From Pseudolachnospira sp051055405 (GTDB lineage: Bacteria; Bacillota; Clostridia; Lachnospirales; Lachnospiraceae), in NCBI RefSeq assembly GCF_051055405.1, contig NZ_CP167068.1, forward strand, positions 1,984,001 to 2,048,000: DNA of 64,000 nt. The letters are read 5' to 3'. Under the pieces are notes generated by a model. The model saw only the letters and a list, made by a program, of their open reading frames with translations, searched no databases and was not told the origin of the DNA. The position numbers and the translations under genes are program-made. Numbering within the stretch: the stretch's first letter is position 1; the number at the start of each line of letters is the position of its first letter. Positions 1-8,167 of this stretch are shown here, one piece after another.

Positions 1-1921
1 CTTCCTCGCTCACAGGCTTGGTTTCTTCTTGGGAAAGAGAGGATGTCTCCATCTCCGCTTCATTTCCCGTTTCCATCGGAGATTCCGGCTGCGATTCTGC
101 GGGGCTTTCCGCTTCCTCCGACTCTGACTCCAAAGGCACCTCTGTCTCATCGGGTTCCTGGCCTACTGGAAACAGATTTCCCTCATTCCAGTAAGGCGGC
201 GTTGTCTCCACTGGATACCATGTCACGCCTTCCCGGTAAATTTCGGTCCACGCATGGGCGCTTCCATCGGTCACCCAAGCCGTCCAGGTTCCATCTCCAT
301 TATCCCGAAATTCTTCCGGGGACACCACGTACCCTTCCACATACCGGGCCGGAATATCCCAAAGCCGGAACAAAATCGTTGCCGCCGAGGCAAAATGAGT
401 ACAATACCCCTTTCTATTCTGAAACAAAAAATACTCGATAAAATCCTCCCCTTCCGGCAAGGGGCCCGGAGAAAGGGTATAATCCGCCTGATCCGCCAGA
501 TAATCCTGAATCTCTCCGATCAAAGCCGATAAGGACGCCCCCTCCTTTTTGCTTGCTTTCCATTGCTCCCAAACCTCAGCATTTGGCGTCTCCAGATAAT
601 GTTCCCGCACATATTCCGCATAGATGCGCTCTTCTTTTCGTTCCCGCGGGGCTGTATCCGCAAGGAAATAAAAATCCGAACTATAAGAATAATGCTCTCG
701 CTCACTGGACCAACGGCGCAGATACTGATCGCTGACAAACCGACTGTCCTCCGGAATAGCAGCACCATAGGGGACATACAGATATTGATTGGCCGCGTCG
801 TGGAGCTCTACGGTAATATCGGAAAACGCAGCGCCTGCACGTGCCAAAAAATCCACCGGAAATTCCCATACGTGCTCCGCCAAAAGGCCGCTTTCCCTCT
901 CCAATAGACCAGCCGGCAAAGATTCCCAGGAATCGCCCTCATACTCGCTCCCCACGTATGCCTTCAAATAAAGGCTTTCGGATGGAAGCTGATTAACCGT
1001 TACAGACAAGGCAACGCTTCCTGACTCCATCCGGTCTCCCTGGCGGGACAAATCTCCACCATTCACACCGCCGGAGCGGGCGCTGTTTCCAAACAAGGCA
1101 TCCCAGTCCGCCGCCTCCTCCAATCTCGCCCGAATCCACGTCTTCATCCCACTGCCGCCTTCCGCCAAAAACGGCTCGGCCTTCGGCAGCAGCGCGCCAA
1201 TACAAATCCACAACGCAATCCCCATGGCCGCAGCAGAGAAAGCAGCCGCAGCGAAGGACGCTTTTCCCCAGTGCCACCGGCCAAACGCACCCTTTTGCCT
1301 CAATCCACGGCTTCCTCCTCCGGAACTCCACAGGAGCGTCAATGCAATATACCAAAGTAAGCTATAACCCTTCGGTACGACGCCGACGGTTAAAATGAAA
1401 AACAACTCCAAGCCCAGCAACGTATGAAGCACGGCAAGAGAACCCATTCGAATCAGAAAAAACGCACTCCAAAAAAGCAAGATCGCCGCCAGATACATCA
1501 AAAAAATCTGACTGCTTTCCGAAAGAAGCGCTTCCCTCGCACCAGAAGACAGTCTTGCCAATTCCGGCATTTCCGGTCCAGATTTCCACTGATGAAAATA
1601 GTCATTGAACAGTTCTACCCACTGAGTGGCGGCAACCCGCGCGCCCAGTGAAATTGGCTCCCACAAAAAATAAAACGCAACGCCGGTTCCGGCGATGCCA
1701 GAGATAGCAATCAGATACGTAGGCATCGACATCCGGCATAAAACCACGGCTAGGATGGCTGCGACAATCATCGTCCAGATAACCGGCGCCTCGGAAAAAG
1801 TCAGTTCCAGTTCTTCCGCCCCGAAAAAAAGGATGCCGGAAACAAGCCCTGCCAATAAGCCAATCTGACAGAGAATTTCGACTACAGAATATCCGATCCC
1901 TATGCGTTTCCTTTTCGTCAT
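1..1921 (-). CDS. Transglutaminase-like membrane protein (partial, C-terminus beyond left edge)
   Basis: Continuous minus-strand reading frame starting at ATG 1921 (AAAAGGA six bases upstream) and still open at base 1. The first ~250 residues hold about seven hydrophobic segments. An outside domain follows, with a transglutaminase core: Cys in RKGYCTHFASAA near residue 507, His in DGSAHAWTEIY near 555, then WYPVETTPP, where the third catalytic position is Glu rather than Asp. After that comes a Ser/Glu/Pro-rich linker, so a further C-terminal part is probably missing. It follows the DUF58 gene by 11 bp, and MoxR/DUF58/transglutaminase is a recurring bacterial operon. In this family the enzyme is membrane-bound with the domain outside the membrane; its substrate is unknown. 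The domain call is firm, the biological role is not. Confidence 0.85.
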   Translation of the reverse strand, partial: MTKRKRIGIGYSVVEILCQIGLLAGLVSGILFFGAEELELTFSEAPVIWTMIVAAILAVVLCRMSMPTYLIAISGIAGTGVAFYFLWEPISLGARVAATQWVELFNDYFHQWKSGPEMPELARLSSGAREALLSESSQIFLMYLAAILLFWSAFFLIRMGSLAVLHTLLGLELFFILTVGVVPKGYSLLWYIALTLLWSSGGGSRGLRQKGAFGRWHWGKASFAAAAFSAAAMGIALWICIGALLPKAEPFLAEGGSGMKTWIRARLEEAADWDALFGNSARSGGVNGGDLSRQGDRMESGSVALSVTVNQLPSESLYLKAYVGSEYEGDSWESLPAGLLERESGLLAEHVWEFPVDFLARAGAAFSDITVELHDAANQYLYVPYGAAIPEDSRFVSDQYLRRWSSEREHYSYSSDFYFLADTAPRERKEERIYAEYVREHYLETPNAEVWEQWKASKKEGASLSALIGEIQDYLADQADYTLSPGPLPEGEDFIEYFLFQNRKGYCTHFASAATILFRLWDIPARYVEGYVVSPEEFRDNGDGTWTAWVTDGSAHAWTEIYREGVTWYPVETTPPYWNEGNLFPVGQEPDETEVPLESESEEAESPAESQPESPMETGNEAEMETSSLSQEETKPVSEE

Positions 1922-1932
1922 GTCATTCCTTT

Positions 1933-3006
1933 TTAGACTTCTAATCCACAGTGGGCCAGGCTTTCTTTTATATCGTCAAAAGACAGCGTTCCTACTCGCT
2001 CTTCTCCATACCATAGCTCCATTCCCAAGGTCAGCCGAAGAATTCCGGCATACTTTGCCGCCCGTCCTTCCGCATGACAGAGTTCCCAAAGATCGACGGA
2101 TTCCTCATACAATTCCGCTTCCATCAACTGCTCCGCCGTCTCTAACACCTGTTCTGATTCCTCAATTCGATAAATGGCAAAAGACTTCTGCTCCGGAAGA
2201 TACCAGCCAATCTCATGACAGCATCCCTCCCATGCTATCGCATGGCTGATGGAAAGCGCCGCTGTCAAATAGGCGTTGCTTTGCTCCATCGTGATATCGG
2301 AAGTTCGGTGAAGATCCAAAAGAAAGAGCACTCGCGGGATTACCGCTAAACTTAATTCCTTTACCATCCACTCTTCCGACCGGGCCGATAGTTTCCAATG
2401 TACTCGCTGCAATCGGTCGCCTGGCTGATATTCCCGCAGGCCAAACACCTCCGCCGGATCTTCCCCTGGTTTTTCTTTTGAAAAAATTTCTCCATCTGCC
2501 CGGAAGGACCAGGTTCTTCCGCTGACAGAAAGTTCCACCGGGACCAAATCCGGCACCCTGCGGAACGTTCTGCTAAAATTTACCCGTTTCTTTACAGAAA
2601 ATAGTCCCAGATAATCCCGTAGCCGCAAACGGTCAATCTGAATTTCGCTTCGCCCACAGGGAAGCTGCTCCGGCTGAAACACGAGCTCCTGACGGTGTCT
2701 TCCACTTACCGTTACATTCCGCCGAAACGTCCGCACGGTTTTACTCCAAGGATGATGGAGCACGATTCGGACAGATAAGTTTAAAAAGGGCAAAATGCCT
2801 TTATTTTCTATGACAAACCGAACCGTACCTCCTGCTTCCTCCCACCGCCCTCTCAATCCGGCAGCCTGAAACCAAAGCAGAAGCAATTGAAAAAGCGGGA
2901 AAAGCAATTCCAGTAAAAGCAGCAGCAAAAAAACCCTTGCCGCATACATAATCAACAGATAAAAGGTTCCCGCTATCAGGAACAGATAGACAATTCTGCG
3001 TTTCAT
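1933..3006 (-). CDS. DUF58 domain protein
   Basis: About 357 residues. Two hydrophobic stretches lie within residues 6-48, followed by a soluble part that carries the DUF58 hallmark REYQPGDRLQRVHWKLSA near residues 190-210 and a von Willebrand-like fold segment (PRVLFLLDLHRT) after it. The gene abuts moxR: a TTG codon at 3012 overlaps the moxR TGA and ATG 3006 lies just behind it. I prefer the ATG, although its Shine-Dalgarno (GGGGG) is poor, which suggests translational coupling. DUF58 proteins accompany MoxR ATPases and are thought to be chaperone or assembly partners; the exact role is unknown. Confidence 0.88.
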   Translation of the reverse strand: MKRRIVYLFLIAGTFYLLIMYAARVFLLLLLLELLFPLFQLLLLWFQAAGLRGRWEEAGGTVRFVIENKGILPFLNLSVRIVLHHPWSKTVRTFRRNVTVSGRHRQELVFQPEQLPCGRSEIQIDRLRLRDYLGLFSVKKRVNFSRTFRRVPDLVPVELSVSGRTWSFRADGEIFSKEKPGEDPAEVFGLREYQPGDRLQRVHWKLSARSEEWMVKELSLAVIPRVLFLLDLHRTSDITMEQSNAYLTAALSISHAIAWEGCCHEIGWYLPEQKSFAIYRIEESEQVLETAEQLMEAELYEESVDLWELCHAEGRAAKYAGILRLTLGMELWYGEERVGTLSFDDIKESLAHCGLEV

Positions 3007-3008
3007 GC

Positions 3009-3953
3009 TCAACGCCCCCGCAGAGTTGGTCCAGGAACCTGCTTTAGGATTTCTCCCATGATATCAGGAACAGTCACATGAGAAGCCTTGGCGCGCGGAG
3101 AAAGAATCAAGCGGTGCCTTGCCACATCGGGAAACAAGGCGGCCACATCTTCCGGCAGCACATAATCTCTACCGCTTAGATACGCCGACGCTTTCGCCAT
3201 TCGGCAAAGGGCCAAGGAACCTCTTGGGCTTAGCCCCAGGGCCAGATAGGGATGTTCCCTGGTCGCTTTTGCCAAAGACGTAATATATTTTAAAATGGCA
3301 TCGTGCACAAAAATCTGCTCTACCTGCCGCTGCATGAAAAGAAGGTCGTCCGCGTTTGCCACCGGATTTACCAATTCCAATGGATTCCCCTGCTGGCGCC
3401 CTTTTAAGATCTGCATTTCATTTTCCTGGGAAGGATAGCCGACCGTCAGGCAAATGCAAAAGCGATCCAGCTGAGAATCCGGCAAAAGCTGGGTTCCGGC
3501 AGAGCCCACTGGGTTCTGCGTGGCGATAACCGTAAAAGGATTCGGCACTGGATGCGTCCTTCCCTCCAACGTCACCTGCCCTTCTTCCATCACTTCCAAA
3601 AGAGCGGACTGGGTTTTGGGAGAGGTTCGATTGATCTCATCCGCCAGAAACAGCTGGCACATCACCGGCCCCGGCTGATATCGAAATTGTCCCCGTTCTT
3701 TTTCGTAAAGATAAAAACCGGTCACATCGGAAGGCAGCACATCCGGCGTAAACTGCATCCGGCTGTAAGAAAGGCGCATCGCACCCGCAAAGGCCAACGC
3801 CATCGTCGTCTTTCCCACTCCCGGAATATCGTCGATCAAAATGTGGCCTCCCGCCAACATGGCGGCAAGAAGTTTTTGAATACAGGCATCCTTTCCCTGG
3901 ATGACCTGCTTCACCTGCCCGATGATCTCCCAAGCCTTCTGATATCCGTCCAT
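3009..3953 (-). CDS. MoxR family AAA+ ATPase
   Basis: A 314-residue protein. Walker A GVGKTT at residues 45-50, Walker B LFLADEIN near 101-108, sensor 1 VIATQNP near 143, and the MoxR-type lid domain at the C-terminus (LSPRGSLALCRMAKA, then DVLPSDVTG-like elements earlier). GGAGG lies six bases before ATG 3953. MoxR ATPases act as chaperones that insert cofactors or activate partner proteins. Partners here would be the DUF58 and transglutaminase products of the same operon. It is the promoter-proximal gene; 95 bp of the 145-bp upstream gap carry nothing I can name. Confidence 0.92.
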   Translation of the reverse strand: MDGYQKAWEIIGQVKQVIQGKDACIQKLLAAMLAGGHILIDDIPGVGKTTMALAFAGAMRLSYSRMQFTPDVLPSDVTGFYLYEKERGQFRYQPGPVMCQLFLADEINRTSPKTQSALLEVMEEGQVTLEGRTHPVPNPFTVIATQNPVGSAGTQLLPDSQLDRFCICLTVGYPSQENEMQILKGRQQGNPLELVNPVANADDLLFMQRQVEQIFVHDAILKYITSLAKATREHPYLALGLSPRGSLALCRMAKASAYLSGRDYVLPEDVAALFPDVARHRLILSPRAKASHVTVPDIMGEILKQVPGPTLRGR

Positions 3954-4098
3954 CCCATACCTCCATCTGCTGTCAACGAATGTAGGAATGCTTCCGGCAT
4001 TCCCCTGGCGGCGTGGAGGAAACCGGCTGATAAGCTTCCTTTCCGCACGTCTGATATCATCTTAACACAGCTAAGGCTTCTATTTTCTTACAAAATTC

Positions 4099-6003
4099 CT
4101 ACAATTTTCTTGATTCCTCAAAGCCAGACCCTGCCCCGCTTCGGTTCCCGCCTCCGCCTTCCGCCAGACGAACGGCTTTGCTGCCGAAAAGTTCTGTTAC
4201 AAAGCGAGATGCGGGCAATTCTTTGTGATAATGTTCCTTTGTCCAGTATACATGTAAATATTGCTTCGCCCTGGTCGCCGCCACATAAAAGAGCCGGCGT
4301 TCTTCCTCCAGATCCGCTTTTCCAGCCGTTTTTTTGTAAGGGGTGATCCCCTCATTGGCGTCCAAAATATATACCACCTGATATTCCAGGCCTTTGGCGC
4401 TGTGCATCGTCGAAACCGCAATTCCCCCAGAATTTTTCCGCTCCGTTTTCTGCTCTTTCAGTTCCCGCGTATAGTCTCGGATATGCCCCATCCACTCTTG
4501 CAGGTTCCGAAACGGCCTGGACGCTTCCTGCAGCTCGTCCAACACGTCGAAAATCTCCTCCGGCTGCATGCGCCGATACTCCGCATATTCCTTTAAGTAG
4601 TCTTCATAGCCGACGCTCTTTCGTAAATAGGTGATCGCAGCAAATGGCGTCATCTTCCCAATCGCCGAAAGATCATATTCCAGCCGCTCCAACTTATCGA
4701 TCATCCAGTCTTTGCTCTGGTAATATTTCTTCAACTGCTGCATGTCCACTTCCGGTTCCTGGAAAGCCGCCCGGTGCACATAGCGTTTCGGCCGGTTGAT
4801 AATCCGCAGAAAATCCCCCCGCCTTCGGCTTCCATGGGCGATCAAAAGATACGTCAAAATATCGCCCGAAATCCAATGCTCATACAAATTTGGCACCACA
4901 TCCCGCATGGAAAAAGGAAGGTTCATCCGCAATAACTGCTCCACAATCCCCCTGGGATTCTGGTTCGTCCGAAACAAAAGCGCCATCTCCTCATAGGGAA
5001 TGCCTTGCCGATGATAGTCCTGAAGTTCTTTTACGACCGACCGCCCTTCCTCCGCCGGATTGCAAAACGCTTTTCCAATCAATTTTCCTCCCGGAGAAGC
5101 CGCCGCGGAAAGCTGCTTTAAAAATCTGGTTTCATTGTGCATCACCAATTGGCTGGCCGCCTGAACGATTTCCGGCCGGGAACGGTAATTGACAGAAAGC
5201 AAAATCCTTTTTGCCGCTGGATAATCCTTGGGAAATCCAAGCATAATCTCCGGCTTTGCGCCGCGAAACCGGTAAATCGACTGGTCGTCGTCTCCCACAA
5301 TAAAAAGATTGTTCTCCGGAGCCGCCAGCATACGGATGACCTCATACTGGATTCGATTGATATCCTGAAACTCATCGATCAAGATATACTGATATTTTTT
5401 CTGCCAGACCGCTAATATATCCGGCCGCGCCCGCAGCAATTCATCGCAAAGCCGCAGCATATCGTCGAAATCAATCAGCCCTGCTTCCCGCAGCTTCCTC
5501 TCGTATCCGCGGTAGATTGCCTGGAATACATCCTCCGGGCAATGGTTGGAGTAATAGTGCTCCAGATCGATCCGGTCTCCCTTGACCCGGCTGATTTCAT
5601 TGGAAATCTCCGAAAGAAATTCCGCCTCGTCTTCCACTTGCGGGCGCACTTCTGCCAGAACCTGGCGCATCAGCTCTTGCTTTTTTTCCGGCCGCAAAAT
5701 ATGGCTTCCATTATAATGATAGGCAATTTTTAGGATTTTGAAAAAGACAGCATGAAAGGTGCCGAAAGAAACCGTTGTCGTATCCTCCCCGATCAGGCGC
5801 AGGAACCGCTCTTTCATTTCATCGGCAGCCGCTTTGGTAAATGTGATAACAAGAATTCGTGACGGGTCCACGCCGCGCTCCGCGATCAGCGTCCGAACCC
5901 GATGAGTAATAACCGTTGTCTTTCCGGAGCCTGGGCCAGCCAAAATTAAGGCCGGCCCCTCTCCAAAACGAATCGCTTCTAATTGGGATTTATGGAATGG
6001 CAT
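4099..6003 (-). CDS. ATP-dependent DNA helicase, UvrD/PcrA type (superfamily 1A)
   Basis: 634 residues, shorter than PcrA/UvrD (about 720). Q-motif region at the N-terminus, Walker A GPGSGKTT at 23-30, motif II LIDEFQD near 208-214, motif III GDDDQSIYRFRGA at 237-249, motif IV NYRSRPEIV near 272, and motifs V/VI near the C-terminus (STMHSAKGLEYQVVYILD; EEERRLFYVAATRAK). It lacks the longer PcrA C-terminal tail. The start codon lies 25 bp inside the end of gltX, in another frame, so the two are probably co-transcribed. It would unwind DNA 3' to 5' in repair or replication restart. Whether this is the main PcrA or a paralogue cannot be decided here. Confidence 0.9.
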   Translation of the reverse strand: MPFHKSQLEAIRFGEGPALILAGPGSGKTTVITHRVRTLIAERGVDPSRILVITFTKAAADEMKERFLRLIGEDTTTVSFGTFHAVFFKILKIAYHYNGSHILRPEKKQELMRQVLAEVRPQVEDEAEFLSEISNEISRVKGDRIDLEHYYSNHCPEDVFQAIYRGYERKLREAGLIDFDDMLRLCDELLRARPDILAVWQKKYQYILIDEFQDINRIQYEVIRMLAAPENNLFIVGDDDQSIYRFRGAKPEIMLGFPKDYPAAKRILLSVNYRSRPEIVQAASQLVMHNETRFLKQLSAAASPGGKLIGKAFCNPAEEGRSVVKELQDYHRQGIPYEEMALLFRTNQNPRGIVEQLLRMNLPFSMRDVVPNLYEHWISGDILTYLLIAHGSRRRGDFLRIINRPKRYVHRAAFQEPEVDMQQLKKYYQSKDWMIDKLERLEYDLSAIGKMTPFAAITYLRKSVGYEDYLKEYAEYRRMQPEEIFDVLDELQEASRPFRNLQEWMGHIRDYTRELKEQKTERKNSGGIAVSTMHSAKGLEYQVVYILDANEGITPYKKTAGKADLEEERRLFYVAATRAKQYLHVYWTKEHYHKELPASRFVTELFGSKAVRLAEGGGGNRSGAGSGFEESRKL

Positions 6004-7448
6004 AACTTCTCAATTCCTATACGAATACGGCGGATGCTCTCCTCTTTTCCGAGAATCTCCATGATCTCATAAGCGCCGCCCGGCGTCATCTGCTTGCCAG
6101 AAACCGCGGTACGAAGAGGCCAAAGCGCTTGTCCGTTCTTGATTCCCTTTTCCTCCACATAGGCGGCCACCATCTCCTGCACCTGCTCATGGCCGGTGTC
6201 CGGGAGAGCTTCGATGCGGGGCAGCAATTCCTGAAGCGCGGTCAGGGAATTTTCCGAGTTGGTTTTCATCTTCTTGTGGGTGTACATGGCCACATCGTAA
6301 TCCGGAAGCTCCTCAAAAAAGTCGATGGGTTCCGCAATATCCGGAAATACTTCAATCCTGGTTTTCATCAAATCTGCAATGGCTTTCTGATCCACATCCC
6401 GTTTCACCACAGACTCCACGATCGGAAGCGCTTTCGCATAATATTCCTCCTGCTCCATCGCCTTGATGTATTCGCCGTTCATCCAGCGGAGTTTCTGTAT
6501 GTCAAATACCGCCGGAGATTTGCTGATATGACGGTAATCAAATACCTTCACCAGTTCCTCCAAAGAATAGATCTCCCGATTCTCCTCCGGGCTCCATCCG
6601 AGAAGGGCGACAAAGTTCACCACCGCCTCATTGAGGAATCCCTGCTCGATCAAGTCTTCATAGGAGGAATGGCCGCTTCTCTTCGATAGCTTTTTATGCT
6701 CCTTATCCGTGATCAGCGGGCAGTGCACATATACCGGTTCTTCCCAGCCAAAGGCCTCGTACAGGCGGGTATATTTGGGGGAGGAAGACAGATATTCGTT
6801 TCCCCGTACCACATGGGTAATTCCCATCAGATGGTCGTCCACCACATTGGCAAAGTTGTAGGTGGGATATCCATCCGATTTGATCAAAATCATATCGTCC
6901 AGCTCTGTATTCGGCACGGTAATGCTGCCATAAATCTCATCGTGGAAGGTGGTCGTCCCTTCCCTTGGAATATTCTGCCGAATTACATAAGGCTCGCCGG
7001 CGGCAAGTTTTGCCTCCACTTCCTCTTTGGAAAGCCCCAGGCAATGCTTGTCGTAAATGGCAATTTCTTTTCCCTCGATGGTCTGACGCAGAGATTCCAG
7101 ACGCTCTTTATCGCAGAAACAATAGTACGCCTCCCCTTTTTCGATCAGCTTTTTGGCGTATTCCAAATAAAGGCCCTTTGCCTGGCGTTCGCTTTGTACG
7201 TACGGCCCCACTCCGCCGTCCTGATCCGGTCCTTCGTCATGAACAAGCCCTGTCGCTTTCAGGGTCCGGTAAATGATATCCAGCGCTTCCGGCACAAACC
7301 GTTCCTGGTCGGTATCTTCAATCCGCAGGATAAAATCTCCGCCCTCATGTTTCGCAATCAGATACGCATAAAGCGCCGTCCGCAGGTTTCCCACATGCAT
7401 CCGGCCCGTGGGGCTCGGCGCAAATCGAGTTCTTATTTTATTTGCCAT
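5979..7448 (-). CDS. gltX: Glutamate-tRNA ligase
   Basis: 489 residues, normal for bacterial GluRS. It charges tRNA-Glu in the cytoplasm. Class I signatures are the HIGH variant HVGN at 18-21 and KLSKR at 253-257; FAPSPTGRMHVGNLRTA is diagnostic. Cys110, Cys112 and Cys136 match the zinc-site region of E. coli-type GluRS. The C-terminal helical anticodon-binding part (residues ~330-489) is complete. The 3' end overlaps the helicase start by 25 bp. No T-box leader is visible upstream; the gene follows the LUD gene by 36 bp. Confidence 0.97.
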   Translation of the reverse strand: MANKIRTRFAPSPTGRMHVGNLRTALYAYLIAKHEGGDFILRIEDTDQERFVPEALDIIYRTLKATGLVHDEGPDQDGGVGPYVQSERQAKGLYLEYAKKLIEKGEAYYCFCDKERLESLRQTIEGKEIAIYDKHCLGLSKEEVEAKLAAGEPYVIRQNIPREGTTTFHDEIYGSITVPNTELDDMILIKSDGYPTYNFANVVDDHLMGITHVVRGNEYLSSSPKYTRLYEAFGWEEPVYVHCPLITDKEHKKLSKRSGHSSYEDLIEQGFLNEAVVNFVALLGWSPEENREIYSLEELVKVFDYRHISKSPAVFDIQKLRWMNGEYIKAMEQEEYYAKALPIVESVVKRDVDQKAIADLMKTRIEVFPDIAEPIDFFEELPDYDVAMYTHKKMKTNSENSLTALQELLPRIEALPDTGHEQVQEMVAAYVEEKGIKNGQALWPLRTAVSGKQMTPGGAYEIMEILGKEESIRRIRIGIEKLCHSINPN

Positions 7449-7484
7449 GGAATTTGTTCCTCCGTTTGTTCTTATTCTATTTCT

Positions 7485-8132
7485 TTAAAGCCCAAGATCC
7501 TCTCCTACCAAAATGACCTTCACCCGATGGGGAATGCTGTTCCGGCGCATCTCCACAATCTGGGAGCACATGCAGTCCGGCGCATTGCAGTCGTGACAAA
7601 AGCCGGTTTTCGCACAGGGAAGTTTTAGTTCTCGGCGCAGTCCGTTGTTGGGTGCGGCATACGTCCTGGCACGCGCTCTGGCGGCTTCCGCATCCCGGCA
7701 TATTTTATTCATGCCGACTACCAGAATCACGCTCTTCGGCCCAAAGGCAATGGCGGCAATCCGATTTCCCGTCCCATCGATATTGATCATGGCGCCGTCC
7801 TCGCTCATCGCGTTTACGCTGGACAGAAAGACGTCGCAGGTCAATGCCTCCCGCATCAAAGAAAACAGTTCTTCCTGAGAGTCCGCCTGCAGGATATCGA
7901 TCACGGAATATCCGGCTTGTCTGATCTTTTCCATCACGCCGATTTCATTCAGCGTTACTGAATCCCCCCGGGAAACCGTCGCATGTTCCGGAATCAACGA
8001 TAAAACGGTTTCCGACGCCTCCTGGGCTGTTTCACAAAAATACCCGTCAAATCCACGTTTCTTTAACGCCTCTATCACAGCCGGAGCCATTCTTTTATAT
8101 CGTTCCCTTATGATCTTCGTACGTGTGTCCAT
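7485..8132 (-). CDS. LUD domain protein (LutC/YkgG-like)
   Basis: 215 residues, cytosolic. The sequence has the features of the lactate-utilisation LUD fold: HATVSRGDSVTLNEIGVMEKI near residue 55, DVFLSSVNAMSEDGAMINIDGTGNRIAAIAFGPK in the middle, and a Cys-rich tail (CAKTGFCHDCNAPDCMCSQI near residues 172-191) that could bind metal or an Fe-S cluster. LutC works with LutA and LutB in lactate oxidation, but no lutA/lutB gene lies next to it, so this is an orphan member whose substrate is unknown. It lies between the surface-protein gene and gltX on the same strand. Confidence 0.85.
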   Translation of the reverse strand: MDTRTKIIRERYKRMAPAVIEALKKRGFDGYFCETAQEASETVLSLIPEHATVSRGDSVTLNEIGVMEKIRQAGYSVIDILQADSQEELFSLMREALTCDVFLSSVNAMSEDGAMINIDGTGNRIAAIAFGPKSVILVVGMNKICRDAEAARARARTYAAPNNGLRRELKLPCAKTGFCHDCNAPDCMCSQIVEMRRNSIPHRVKVILVGEDLGL

Positions 8133-8167
8133 ATTTTCCCTTCATTCTACGATATTTCTCAGCAAAT

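Noticed and set aside
5979..6003. 25-bp overlap of gltX and the helicase as a sign of an assembly error
   Set aside because: Both proteins have intact family ends in different frames; short overlaps are ordinary in co-transcribed genes.
7449..7484. T-box or tRNA-Glu-linked leader before gltX
   Set aside because: The 36-bp gap is too short and has no T-box sequence (GGGTGG...ACCGCG).
6696..7628. Long plus-strand frame opposite gltX
   Set aside because: It is antisense to the conserved gltX protein, has no ribosome site and reads as a hydrophobic/aromatic-rich shadow of it. The same holds for the long plus-strand frames at 6129-6689 and 8951-10178.
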